A stretch of DNA of 64,000 nucleotides from Beroe forskalii (lineage: Eukaryota; Ctenophora; Nuda; Beroida; Beroidae). Shown here piece by piece: positions 42,806 to 56,143 of the stretch (its first letter is position 1; every line of letters begins with the position of its first letter). The DNA lies in assembly GCA_011033025.1 (NCBI GenBank), contig WFMF01000306.1, forward strand, positions 62,001 through 126,000, written 5' to 3'. The notes beneath the pieces are model-generated. The model made no database searches and was not told the origin of the DNA. It saw nothing but the letters and a program-made list of their open reading frames with translations. Made by a program: the position numbers and the translations under genes.

Positions 42806-45800
42806 TTAATCTGATTTTGATTCTGGTTGTTTCATTCGTTTGAGAGTACTCAGGAGATACTGTTTTTCCTCTTGTACCTGCAACGTTTTCCGGTTATCTT
42901 GAATGGTTTACTTCTCTAAGGTTATCTTGAGGTTATCTTGAGATAAACCTCGACCGACTGCATTTTGAGGCGCGGCGTGGTACACTGCGCAGTGCGCATG
43001 GATCCTTTTTTGCAGCGCGTGACAGTGAAAAGTGTACGATCTTGTACAAAAAAGGGGGGAGGCAAACGTATATGATGTACTTGTACTTATATTTGCGTAG
43101 AATTGTGTTAAATTTAGTACGAGAATGTACTGTGTGTATCCGTACGAAAGTATTTGGGAGAATGTATGGGCAATAATGTAGACTTTTACCTTGAGTAACT
43201 CTGTCCTGAGTTCCTTGGAAAGATTCAGAAGAGCGTCGTTGTGAATCTCGTATTCCTGTACCATTTGTCTCAGCTCGTCAATACCGCTGGAAAGGAAGAG
43301 TTTACCACTGTTAATTTTTTATAGTCATCGAAATTAACAACCTAGGAAATGGTTCAAGAGCTCGAGTTGAAAGATGATACGAATTACGAGAAAATTGAAA
43401 TTAATTACTCACGCCTTTCCGATCTCTGAATAGTTTGGAGCGGTTGATTCGATGTTATCCAGTCTCCATGATCCAAAACTGGTTCTACCTTTCAAAGCAA
43501 GGTAACTTTAATCAGTTCAGAATAACATGGATTCACAGGCATACACTTGAAATCTAGCCGGTTTCATTTCTACTTAATTCATAATAAACGTTTGCTGACC
43601 CTCAATACTTCAACACAGCAATTTGGGTACATGTGAACACTGAAAACATACCAAAACTGGTTCTACTTTCACTCTCCGCCTGAATATCTTCAGCTTTTAT
43701 ATGTACCTGGTGTTGAATTCGAGTAAATACATCATCATTTCATGATATCGGGTTAAACACCCGACGAAGAAATGTCACATATCAAATCTTAGGATACAGT
43801 ACAAACTGCAAAAGTACAATATCAAACCAACTGTTTCTGAACTCACAAATTCGCCATCACTACTGCTACTCATGGCATCTTCCAATGTGAAGGTATGTGA
43901 TTCTCCGGCCTCCACAACAGACAGCCCCTCAAATGATGGTCGTGTTTCAGGAACACTGTCACTGCTTACAGAGCCAATGCTGCCTCCAGGACTAGGAATA
44001 ACAGTTACATCAGGAACATTATCAGTAGGGTCCAAAACTGAATTATTTTCACCGGACTCATGCTTAGGATTCCTTTCACTGGTGTCAACAGTGCTGTCTC
44101 CACTCAGGGAGGAGTCTGTGTTATCGGATATAACCCGGTCACTGTCTGCAATAGAGGAGTCACTAGGATGAATGTCTTCCACTGACTCAGTCAACATCGC
44201 ACTGCTTTCACACTGCTTATCTTCCCCCTCTCCTTCACTGCTATTATCTGGCCCTGAGCCAAGTTCAGTTTTATCATCGGATTGGCTGATAAGACCAGCA
44301 TTTTGGATAGTCTCGTTACACGTGATAGTGACATCGTTGGAATTGATGACGTCATCGGGGCTGCTCTCGTTGCGGGGCGTGATAACCTCCTCTTGCGGAG
44401 TGAAGATGGAGCTCCGAGGGGTCAGATCGTCCAGGCGAGTGTCGTTGTCTGAATCATCGGAACTGTCGATGATTTGACCCTCGTTAAGGAAGATGGGTGG
44501 AGTGGCAGTGTCGATGTCTTCGACCAGTCTCTCGTACCCTGAATAAGAAATGGAGGTGAATATACACAATGGGACTTTGAGTTACACTAACTATGACTCC
44601 GAATTCTAGGGTAAGATATTTGTGGGAGATGATCCAAGAGATGAAACTTAGAAAGCTAACCTTTTGGGTCCTGGAACTCGGCAGGCTGAGACGACGATGA
44701 ATGGGTGGAGTCTGGGGTGGGTGAAGGAGACTGGAGTGGGCGAGTGGGTGACGGGGAGCGCGAGGACGAGGGGGAGGAGGACTGCGAGGAGGGGGAGGAA
44801 GGCGGGGCGGGGGGAGGGAGCAGGGGTATGGGGGATACCCCATCCTGCTCGTCTCCACTCATTCCTAACAGCGCTTCCTCTTCCTTGAGCGATACGCCGT
44901 CTTCTCTTTTCATTCTGACTCCGGGTAAACCTGAGTCTTCCAGCCAGGGCGTGGTCGGCTGGTCTTCTGAGGAATGTGTCATAAGTTAGACTTCAAATTC
45001 TTAGACAGTTGACGCGACCGCCATAAAAAACGATCACGTACCTACACATGACGCTCGTGTGGAAACTTCAACTTTTCCGAACCGATCTGTTCAGATTTCG
45101 CGACACATCCATAACTGTTCCACCCGCGGATTATAAATCTGAAGAAAATGAAGCGTGTTGTAGACTTAGAGGGTTTCCGGACTAGCCCTGCGGCCCTAGG
45201 ACAGATTCAAAAGGAATAAACATAAAATTACATGTCCTACCTACCTAGGAAATATTGCTGCTCACCACCGCTTGCTGGACCACCAGCTTCCGACTTGCAG
45301 CGTGGCTCTAACGGCACCCCCTGTACTCTGACCTCAACGTGTCGTCTTGCAGCCTGTATTGGGATAATGTTAGGGAAGCTTTGATCGGAACTATCCCCTT
45401 CGGAACCCTTTTTCGGATGTCAGAATGGCTCACGAAACACTGAAATAACAGCTCACGGTTTATAAAAGTGACACTGTAATTACCGGTGACAGGTCATCCT
45501 CAGAGTTCTCTGAGGAGTAGTAGGAGGAGCTGCTCTGAACGCAATGTGGTCGGAGGTGCAGGGCTCGGGACTTCACCAGTTTCTTGTTGGGGCGGGGTCT
45601 ACTCCGCACGCAATCCTCGCTAAACGTCACACTCACAGCCTTGCAGGGCGTACTGACGGCACGTAGTGCGCTCTTAGTCGGGGTGTCCGGGGTTTGACGA
45701 GGATCAGAGGGGCTCTGAAACATGGTTAATTAGTCACAAAACGTCATAAAGAATCCAAAAAGCATCCAAAACGCGGCAGAGTCCAAAACGCGCCAAAAAA

Positions 45801-48800
45801 CGTCAGAACACGCCGAACGCTCCGAAAAGCTTCAAAACGAGCCAAATAGCGTCAAACCGTGGCGAAAAATGTGACCGTCCCCCTAGAACAGGGAGGTGTT
45901 TTATTGAGTTAATCACATCACCTTTTTGAGAGATGAGAACTCCATGTTCTTGCTGCTGACGTGATGAAGGAGTGAGTCTCTGAGTAGAGGGGGCACGGAC
46001 TCAGGAAGCTTCGTGTTGGCTTGTGCTGCTGCCACGCAGTGCATTGCTACAGCAAACTCTGCTAACGATAGGGATCCGTCACGGTCCATATCCGACAGCT
46101 CCCTGGCGAAGAAAGTATTTTAATCTACACTCAAGAATTGCTGTAGTCTGGGGAGCAAGGTATAATATCAGGCTCTAAATAAGTGGTAGTTTCTAATTAG
46201 GTTATCAGGACTCCTACAAAACTAAAAGTGGATCGCGTGAGTCCGTGAATCGAATGGAGATGCAAGCAGAAGAAATGGAGTGTTTTACGTTAAAACATAT
46301 TTGAGATAACTCACCAGATTTGGGCTAGCGATTCTCTGGATAGACCAGACACCATGAGATACTCTCGTGATTGCTTCCCTGAAATTATTACCAATAACGA
46401 TTTTATTTTGATCTAAAATCCCCTTAAATAGTCATTAGGAGTGACTTCAATAGAATTTTGGAAATATAATTATTCATTCGACAGAGTTCGATTTGTTTGC
46501 ATCAATTTTGCCCTGCAATTCAAAATATAATCCTACATTCAAACTGGAATAATGGAATTCGATCATGGAGATTTGATTCCTCCAGTCTACAGACATAAAC
46601 ATGATAGAGTTGCCCACATAGTTACATCGATGAAATTGTAACATGAGCTATGTTTTGGTTTAACTTCAAATTAATTGCGCTGTAAGTTCAAGTTTGGCAA
46701 TTGATCTCATTCGATCGATCAATTAATTCAATCATGTCATTTCGATTCAATTAATTAATGAATGATCAATAATTAATTTCTCCAATTGCGCGTTTTGAAA
46801 CTCACGTGAAACTTTTGACCTATTTATTGTTATAGCGCGTTACAAACTATCAGACAAAATATTGGCCAAAATTGGCACGTTGTGCCAATATTTCCCATGA
46901 GTAGGCGGCACAATGTCAAAATAGCTTAATTTCCTTAAAAGCTTCCACTAGTGAAATAAATTTGCAAATATACCCAACTGATTGTATGATTTTACTACAT
47001 CGAAGGAACAGACAGTCCTTTTTTGGCATTTGAAACTTTATAAGCAGACGGAATACGTTTTTATCCGCCATTTTCTCAGAAATTCATCATTTTCGACAGT
47101 TTCTATCTATCTTAATCTAATAATGACCACTGCTTTTCATGAAGTTGCAAGAAACGGCGAGACATGCGAATTTATCACACAATAAAGTTACAAACAGTGA
47201 TTTAAGGACTATTGTTTTTTAAGTGTATGGTTTTTTCACAGTACGGGGTGTAATTAATGCTCCCTTTTTCATAATATGAATGCAGTCTTTGATACTTGCA
47301 TTTTATGTGAATTTTCTATGTTATCTCGGAGGAAATTGAATTTCCACTCCAATGCAATATTGCAACACAAATATTTCTTATCTTTCATGGTCTGTGGAAA
47401 GCTTTATCAACTCTCCATGGCTTACGTCAAAGGACGTTGAAACGTGCAATATTTAAGCAGATTTTAACTCAATTCTTGCTTATAAGTCGTGATTTCTTGT
47501 TTCTCGTTGGACTCATGTACTCTCAAATACTGTACTGTACTTTATCCTTCTTTGTTTGAGCATCAATATAAAAATTATCGAAAAATGGCTGCTTTCATTT
47601 CGTACAAATATTCTAAAATTCATCTTAAATTTACAAAGTATTTGTAAGGCAAATCCTGATTGCATATTTAGGAAATAATAATCGCATTCATTATATAGCC
47701 CTTTAAATGGCTTATAAGGCCTATCGCAAGTTACAACTAACAACCCTATCCTATGTATTCTATTACAACTACTCCACGGTACTGTTGTTCCTAATTTGGC
47801 CAATTGATTGGAGTTCGCATTAAACCTCTCTAACCCCACATCTTGAGGTCCAGTATGTACCCAGCTATCCTCCTTCTCCTGCTGCCCCTATGCAGTGCTG
47901 ACACAGCTATATCAGGCTTGCTAGTCTCCCACCCTGAGAACCACTCCAATCTCACTCTCCGTAACATATCCGGCACTGCCCCAGCCTGGCTATCTGGCAC
48001 TCTCTACCGGACAGGACCAGGACTACTGGAGCACGGGAACAGGAGTGTTAACAACCTGATGGACGGCCTGTCCAAAGTCCACGCCTGGCACTTCCCAGGG
48101 GACGGTAGTGTCCAGTACACGGCGTCCATGTTAAAGACGGGAGTTTATAACAAGACCATGAGTCAGGGGTACTATGCTGCTTTTCCCGTTATGGGAGATA
48201 TCAACCCAGACTTCACGCTAAAAGAGAAAATTACAATGATGTCTGGGGACATAGCCACCAAGGACAACACAAACATAGCGATATGGGACCTGGATGATGG
48301 AGATATCACAATAACCACAGAAAGCCCTGTAATGAACCAAATGACACCGAATAGTCTCCAGTACAAGGGACAGCTGGTGAGTCCTGCTATCAAGTTAGGA
48401 ACGAGAAAGAACGCCCTTTTCTCTGCCACCCACTACGCTAGACATCCCTCAGATGGAAGTAGTTATAACTACGTGGCCTTCATGGAGCCCCTGATGCTCA
48501 GGGTGGAGTATGTGTTTTACAAGTACGAAGCAGGAAAGAGTGGGATGATGCAGCCAAAGAAACTAGCAAGTATTCCTGTAAGTATGAGAGATATGAGAAT
48601 CGTTCACCAATTCGGAATCACTGAGAACTTCCTTTATGTGCCACGGTTCAACTACAAGATATCGTTTTCCTTTGACTTACTGGAAAACATGTCTCACTTC
48701 TGTAAGGCTTTAGTGTTCGAGAAGAAGCATCCCACTTACATGGACATCATCTCCCTAAAAACCGGTGAAATACACCAGTTCGAGCTAGCTCCCCTGCGAG

Positions 48801-51800
48801 GCGTCCACATCATGAACACATTCGAGAGGACTAACCCCAAGGGAGAACTGGAGGTGGTTATGGATGTGCCCATCACACACTTCCCCTCCTGGAGACCAGA
48901 TATCCCGGAACCATGTCCATTTGATGTGTACAAGATACCTCTGATCAAGGAGGACGGACACCAGTATCAGAACATTGCCTGGAACACGACCCTTACCCGG
49001 GTTATCTACAACATAGACACCAAAGAGAGCTCTCTGGAGACCTTCCCGCAGACCTGGACACCAGTTGACACCCTGGTTGAGTTCCCCTTTATTAACAGTC
49101 ACTATGTGGGGAAGCAGTACTGCTACTGCTACCTAATGCAGTGGCACATGGGTACCATGGCAATGAGTCTACTGAAGTACGATGTTTGTGCTAAGGAATC
49201 CATATCTTGGAGTGAGAAAGGGAAGCACATCATGGAGCCGGTGTTTGTGCCCAGGACAGAAGCACTGAGAGATGCCATGAAGGAAGATAAGGACGGAAAG
49301 AAGGAAGATAAGGACGGAAAGAAGGACAGGGATGGAGACATCAGGACAGAAGATGAGGACGACGGAGTGGTAATCTCGCCGGTGTTTGATTCCAGCAACA
49401 ACAGTACAGAGTTGATCGTATGGAATGCCAAGGATTTGACTGTGGTTGCAAGGTATGATAACTTGGTTGACGTTCCCATCACCATACATGGACTATGGTT
49501 TGATAACAAGACTAAGAAATAGATTGTTATAATTGTATTTGTAGTGTTATTGTAAATTTTTTTTTTTTTTTTTTTTTCACTCAGGGTGAATGATCACTGA
49601 GCTCCTTGTTAGGGCGCTCTCACATCCTGTCACATTCATCATCGTGTACATGGACTTAAACAGTGACATTTTTCCCTTGTCTATTGCCTCAGCCTTCATC
49701 CCACAAAATCTGAAATACCTGAAATAAAAGTAAATATGAAAAAAATAAATTAAAATAAATTAAAATAAATTAAAATAAACTAAATTTTTCTTTTCTTTTC
49801 TTTTTATTTTGTTTTACGTTCTTTTTTAGCTTTATTTTTCTTTTTTTGTGTTTTTCATACATTTTTCGATTTTTTTGTTTTTTTGTAATTTCATATAACA
49901 CCTCATCAGCAGACAGCTCCTCACCACGTCAGATTTCACCACCCTGGCACAGCACAAGATCTGAAGGTGTCAGAAAAAGAGATAGAATTCAGGGAGGGAA
50001 GAGCAGGAACGAGATAACCGAGAGAGATGAAGAGTATCTAGATCACGGAGTCAGCTTCTCCAGTAGAATAACGCGGATATTTGATCTATCGCCGTTTAAC
50101 GCGAATTTCGTATATCTCGTATATTCTAGCCAATCTAGAGACTTAGAGTTTTGAAAGTTCTTACTTATGTACCATTTAGCAGATAGATTTAGATAATTAA
50201 TGGTCGGGTCGATATGGTTACATAGCATGAAGAATATCTTATTTCTATCATCATAATAGGCGTCTATGTTATTCTTAATGAATTTTTGCAGCTTATCTAG
50301 GAATAGCTGTGGATAATGGTCAGTGCAGTCTTTGCCATACCTCCTTAGCTTTTATATGAACTTAATATTTGTTTTAGTTCCGTTCTACATTCTACAATCG
50401 TGGTACAATTCAGTGACACGTTAGCCAAGTTTAACTCAAATAGTCGATTAATAACGTGATGATCGAATGAGTGTTGAAAGCTAAGTAGTACCAGTAATTT
50501 TACAAATCTCTAGTCTCAACTTCATAACTTCATGAGTTGCTCACAGTCAATTTTCTGTTCCTAGGTGTCATACAATGATTCAGTGGGTGTAAATATGAAA
50601 ATGTGAACTGCTCAAGTAACTACCTACCTTCCCATGAACCTAGGATGTATCATTCAGATTGGAGACGCTTGTGTGAGAATTCTCCTCAGTTTATGACACA
50701 ACTAATTAAACAGTTAATTTACCACATGAGAAATCCGGATCAAAAAAATTCCGGACAAATTATTTAGTTAAATAAAACACTTTTAAGAGCCACCACACTC
50801 TATTTATTAAAAAAATAAAATTTACATGAAAATTTGGTTTTTTGAATTCCCAGCCCAACGAGCCTATTCCGACCCTCGTTAAATACAGCAGAGACCAGAG
50901 TACCCGATGTGAACCCGTGGAGAGGTTTGATGCTGTACAACTTCTAATTGTAACTTTAATATGAAGACACTGATGATAACCTGATATGAACCCATGGAAA
51001 GGTATGATACTGTGAAACTTCTAATTGTAACTTTAATAATAGTTAATACTAATAAGAAACTGTAAAGTACCTGATATGAACCCATGGAGGGGTTTGATGC
51101 TGTGAAATTTCTCCTCGTACTCCCTCCACGAATCCTCGGAGATGCTCCACTCGAACTGCGGCGTGGGAGGCTGGAAGCTGGCCCAGTCCTGGGTACTGAC
51201 GAATGTCATGCTACTGCCACGCCTGAAATCAAGAGAGGGCTTAGTAAGTGTTTAGTTAGAATCCAGGGTATATTGGTCTCATAATCCCATATAGTAGAAA
51301 CCGGAAATAACGGTAGATAGATATGCCCGGGCCGGACAATTTCATAAGGGGATTTTTTAGAATTATGCTACAAATATGAAATTAAACTAAACGTGTAAAA
51401 AGTGAAAGTCATTTTAGAGCGCTGTCAAAAATGAATAATCGCAAAAATCGAATCACAAACCGTGCGACTAGCTAACTTAGCAACCTACTTTATTACTAGA
51501 ACTTAAGAGGAATATATAAATTATGAAATCCAAAAATTTAGAGGGAATGTCACTTGAATTAAACGAATGGCTAAACTCAACCATACACATATTTAATACG
51601 TAGCTAACTATTCCTGCAGAAGCGGTCATTTAAGCGTTTATTAAAATCATACGTAGGAAAATAAAATAAGGTCTATATTAAATCCGGTAATCAATAATAA
51701 CAGGGTATTTTGGATTTCAGCCCAATTCTGCAAACTCAATACTCAAATACAAGGAAAGCATCGTTTGGATACTGATCTCTGCTGCAGTCAATAGTCAAGA

Positions 51801-53215
51801 TCTTGAAGTTAATAAACTTTCTCGCAAGTCTCAGCATTGCTATATGTACAGCGTACACAGCACATTCATGCTGTATCAAAGTTATCAAAGGGGGCATTGG
51901 CATACACACAGGAACTTAGAATCAAGAGAACTGTTAACAATACCGCTATCTAGGGAAATCAGATACATATTTATTCAAGTTGAGACCATGTATGATTAAA
52001 TGTAGCGCTAAGGACTTTATTGAGATGTAATTTATAATGATGTATGATGCTCAAAAGAAACACTGTGACATTATATGGGACACTTGATCTGCTCAAGGTT
52101 TGTGGACCGTGCCAGTATTATTCGTTTAAGAATTATTGCTATACCTATGGAATAAGTTTATAAATTTCTGAAGAAATTTACAAACAGATGAAATAGTGAA
52201 AAACTTAAAAACTTCTAACTACCCAATTATAGGACCGACTAACAGATGAAATATCATTTTACCTGTGAGTATTGACGATAGTCTGCCATGCAGGAAGTTC
52301 GGGCATCGCAGGAACTTCGCTGAAGAAAGGAAGTGTGTTATGGATCAGGAAGTATCTTTGGATAATCATATTTCTATGTACTTATGTAAGTTAAACTGTT
52401 AATAATCAATGAAGAAACATGAAAAATGTGCTGAAGGCAGTAACACGATTCGCACTGTTAGTCAACGCCAAATAAAGGGTTATCTTGACCTCAGGCTAAA
52501 TTTACTTGGTTTGTTATACATGAAGATCAATGTGAAATGAATAATATTCATATTTCAAATTGCATCATTGCCGAAATGGATAGTAATAGTAACCATTTCA
52601 ATTAACCCTAACCTTGAATAACCACCTTTTGATAACTAAATAGAGTAACTACAAAAAGTTAAATCCATTTGTTAGGAGTTTATCAGTTGATGATCACGTG
52701 TACCTACCTCCGTTTATATAAGAATAGTTCAATTATATTAATGATCAATTTAATGATATTTAATGCAAACCTTTGTTTATCTCCTGCTATAACACTCTGT
52801 GAATCGCTGCTATTCTTGCACTGGGAAGAGGACACGGCTGCAGCAGCATTTGCATCACTGCTGTTCTGTGAAATGTTCTCTTCTGTAACGCTAATTTGCT
52901 GCGACGTTACGCCACTCTGCTGCGACGTAACGCCACTTTGCTGTGACGTAACGCCACTTTGCTGTGACGTAACGCCACTTTGCTGCGACGTAACGCCACT
53001 CTGCTGTAACGTAACGCCACTTTGCTGTAACGTAGCACCACCCTCTTGCGACCTCGTAGCTTGTCGCGACACCACCCGAAGTTCGGATGTCTCTTCCTCT
53101 TCCGGTTTGATGATGGGAGCAGTAGATCTGCGAGGCAAGGACCTGGCTCCGTGGAGAGGCAAGGACCTGGCTCCGTGGAGAGGCGTGGAGCGGGCAGCAT
53201 TGTACTTTGACCTGT
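42806..53215 (-). CDS. REPS-like EH-domain endocytic adaptor, 5' end missing
   Basis: Exons (minus): 53215-52771, 52319-52263, 51222-51071, 46378-46315, 46102-45922, 45714-45484, 45353-45266, 44966-44661, 44538-43847, 43706-43667 (or -43651), 43488-43413, 43286-43190 and 42877-42806 (ends KQPESKSD). Over 830 codons. One EH domain is split over three exons: YEEKFHSIKPLHGFISG, REYLMVSGLSRESLAQIW and ELSDMDRDGSLSLAEF. The last holds a full EF-hand loop (D-x-D-x-D-G...E). Next come Ser/Pro/Glu-rich disordered regions and a C-terminal coiled coil (ELRQMVQEYEIHNDALLNL). A single EH domain with a coiled-coil C-terminus fits the REPS (RalBP1-associated) family, which acts in clathrin endocytosis by binding NPF motifs; intersectin/Eps15 have more EH domains. 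The first exon seen opens with an acceptor, so the start lies upstream. Its large intron contains the carotenoid oxygenase gene. Confidence 0.85.
47855..49522 (+). CDS. Carotenoid oxygenase (BCO/RPE65 family) with signal peptide, intronless
   Basis: A single uninterrupted frame of 555 codons from ATG 47855; the frame is open a little further upstream without an ATG. Family features are GTLYRTGPGLLE near the start, HAWHFPGDGSVQYT, and four iron-ligand histidines in ATHYARHPSDG, VHQFGITENF, GVHIMNTFE and ITIHGLWF. It should cleave or isomerise a carotenoid or retinoid double bond. Length is normal for the family. Unusual: it begins with a clear signal peptide (MYPAILLLLLPLCSADT) and has ten N-x-S/T sites, so it looks secreted or ER-luminal, whereas animal relatives are cytosolic or membrane-associated. 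An acidic Asp/Lys repeat (KEDKDGKKEDKDGKKDRDGD) is inserted near residue 480. It is nested in an intron of the REPS-like gene on the opposite strand. Absence of introns suggests retroposition, but no A-tail follows it. Confidence 0.92.
   Translation: MYPAILLLLLPLCSADTAISGLLVSHPENHSNLTLRNISGTAPAWLSGTLYRTGPGLLEHGNRSVNNLMDGLSKVHAWHFPGDGSVQYTASMLKTGVYNKTMSQGYYAAFPVMGDINPDFTLKEKITMMSGDIATKDNTNIAIWDLDDGDITITTESPVMNQMTPNSLQYKGQLVSPAIKLGTRKNALFSATHYARHPSDGSSYNYVAFMEPLMLRVEYVFYKYEAGKSGMMQPKKLASIPVSMRDMRIVHQFGITENFLYVPRFNYKISFSFDLLENMSHFCKALVFEKKHPTYMDIISLKTGEIHQFELAPLRGVHIMNTFERTNPKGELEVVMDVPITHFPSWRPDIPEPCPFDVYKIPLIKEDGHQYQNIAWNTTLTRVIYNIDTKESSLETFPQTWTPVDTLVEFPFINSHYVGKQYCYCYLMQWHMGTMAMSLLKYDVCAKESISWSEKGKHIMEPVFVPRTEALRDAMKEDKDGKKEDKDGKKDRDGDIRTEDEDDGVVISPVFDSSNNSTELIVWNAKDLTVVARYDNLVDVPITIHGLWFDNKTKK
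49555..49722 (-). pseudogene. Minus-strand coding fragment ending in an A-tract
   Basis: On the minus strand an acceptor-like tttatttcag is followed by a frame containing KAEAIDKGKMSLFKSMY and ending in TGA, after which a run of about 23 A begins at once. I do not recognise the protein. It could be the 3' end of a retrocopied transcript or a small terminal exon. It lies 30-200 bp downstream of the carotenoid oxygenase stop codon. Confidence 0.35.
49739..49790. repeat. aaaataaatt microsatellite
   Basis: Four tandem aaaataaatt units followed by T/C-rich low-complexity DNA to about 49880. Confidence 0.8.
50040..50340 (-). pseudogene. Unrecognised minus-strand coding-like fragment
   Basis: About 100 codons open on the minus strand, ending in TAG at 50040. 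The residues (YGKDCTDHYPQLFLDKLQKF, then YYDDRNKIFFMLCNHIDP, then NIRVILLEKLTP) look protein-like and unlike the AT-rich noise around. A stop lies immediately upstream of about 50345. It sits in the REPS intron beside the A-tailed fragment, perhaps part of the same inserted transcript. No family assigned. Confidence 0.4.
50915..51117 (-). repeat. Three tandem copies of the EH-exon 3' edge and splice donor
   Basis: The true exon end (HSIKPLHGFISG|GT, left edge 51071) is followed in the intron by two degenerate copies near 50986-51030 and 50915-50960, about 70-80 bp apart. Each preserves catgggttcatatcag|gt or a close variant. The period includes aattgtaactttaat spacer sequence. Confidence 0.85.
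52895..53040 (-). repeat. In-frame 21-bp minisatellite in a REPS exon
   Basis: Encodes about seven copies of SQQSGVT (early copies LQQSGVT). The 21-bp unit keeps the frame. A second in-frame duplication of 24 bp (LPLHGARS twice) is at 53138-53190. Both lie in the predicted disordered N-terminal region. Confidence 0.9.
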
Positions 53216-54020
53216 CTGGGGAAGAGTAATATGGTAAGGGATCGTTCGCATATCAAAGAATCATATATTCTAAATTCTAACCTTTCCTGGAATTTAGGAG
53301 CCTCATTAAATCCATTGAATTATTCAAATGCTGATCCGATGAGAGCAACTGTTCGGCACGATGACACTTGACAGGAATAGTGACATATTGCATGTAATTG
53401 CAAGGGTAAGAGACGTTACACCCTACTAAAACTTTCTCAGAGAGTCAGAGATCCACCAAGTCACAAAGAAGGAGATTGCCAATTGCCTACCAACAGTTAA
53501 TAACATCGCTTGTTTAAATCCGTGCTTGTTAAAGCAGGGCAGAAAGACTCCTACTGATAATAGCAATGCTATCCGAAAAGACCCACCATAATTGGCTCAT
53601 TAAATCTGGACAGCCAATCAGAGCACAGTAAAATATGTAATTGTGCGTACTTGAATATTAAATAGAACTGAGACCGTAAAGACTTGCTGTTACTCTATTA
53701 TGAAGAGGGGGACCCCATAATCACGGCTCTAATAGCTGTGTTGGTTCCCTAAGTTGTGTGTTGTAATGATATGAGCTGAATATTATGTAAATTCCCAAAC
53801 TTGCATGCGTCTTTTCAAACTTTTCAAGTGAAACCTTTCTTTCGTTCAACCTTTGAACCATTCCATGAATCCATGGTAGAAACGTTTTTATTCACTTTTA
53901 TGTTGACAGCACCTGTTCACTTTCAGTGTCTAACTCAGTTTCCATTTTTAGCATAGAAAATGTTGATTTCATGACGCAATCAATATATTGGACGACCTAA
54001 CAAGGATCACACGGCGTAAA
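53216..54020. other. Gap between the REPS exon and the kringle gene start
   Basis: No recognisable exon. It should contain a promoter for the kringle gene, and is REPS intron if the REPS 5' exons lie further right. Confidence 0.5.
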
Positions 54021-55174
<1,154 letters not shown>

Positions 55175-55454
55175 TATAATATTTTCAATTATCATTTTCA
55201 ATGCGGTAAAATGCAAATAAGATCCATTTTTTCCTTTTCCCAATAATTAAACCAATCTTAAACAATTAAACATAACCCAGATGTCCTGACCTCTCTCAGT
55301 AGCACCATGCCACCTGCTTGGATAATGATACTTTCCCATCGTGAACATTGTGTAAAGATTAAGAGCTGTACTAATAAGGCCAGTCTAATAAGGGTACATG
55401 TAAATAAATAACACAGCTCATCAAAACCAGTTCTTCTGAATAAAGGAATGATTT

Positions 55455-55840
55455 GAAGAAATCAAACCCAAACACTTTGCACCACTATTCAACTGTCAGT
55501 TTTGAGATAAAATATCTCTTCTTCAGGAACTCCACAAAGTGTGATACAACATTCTCAGTTAGTTAATTTAATATGTGTTGTGTTGTTAGTTTGAAGAATG
55601 TTTGAAGTGATTGATCATTTCAGTGAAACACAAAATTCTCAAATATTAAATCAAACTCAAACACTTTGCACCACTATTCAACTGTCAGATTCGAGATGAA
55701 ATATCTCTTCTTCAGGAACTCCACAAAGTGTGACAACATTCTCAAATTTGATTGTATATAGTAGTATTGTTAAGTTTATGTTGTTAAGTTTGAAGAATGT
55801 TTCAATTAAATATATCTTAGAACTGAATCAGTATGAATAT
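55455..55840. repeat. Two-copy tandem repeat, period about 190 bp
   Basis: Shared core aacactttgcaccactattc, aactgtcag, tatctcttcttcaggaactc and cacaaagtgtga, starting near 55456 and 55650. A triple 18-21-bp repeat aatcttttgtacttttc follows at 55985-56048. Confidence 0.85.
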
Positions 55841-56143
55841 CATAAAATATCTAAAATCTTTAAGAAAACTTTCATCAAGACATCAATCTGGAATCTGGGG
55901 TTGTGTTGTGAAACACACTTTGTATATACCAACATAAAACGCAATAGCTACTCTGAACAGAACCTTTTAGCTTCAGTTCCTTGTTTAGAATCTTTTGTAC
56001 TTTTCAAAGAATCTTTTGTACTTTTCAGAATCTTTTGTACTTTTCAATACGTTGCAATAATTCGCTCTCTTATCGCAACGCTTATCTCTGTTACATTTCG
56101 TGCAACTTGTTAATTACACGCACAGTCTTACCTTGTAAATGAA

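Noticed and set aside
49555-49577. Poly(A) tail of the carotenoid oxygenase as a retrocopy
   Set aside because: The tract is T on the gene's strand, i.e. the wrong orientation; it fits the minus-strand fragment instead.
50040-50340. TIR domain
   Set aside because: The tail NIRVILLEKLTP recalls a TIR strand, but the other boxes do not match.
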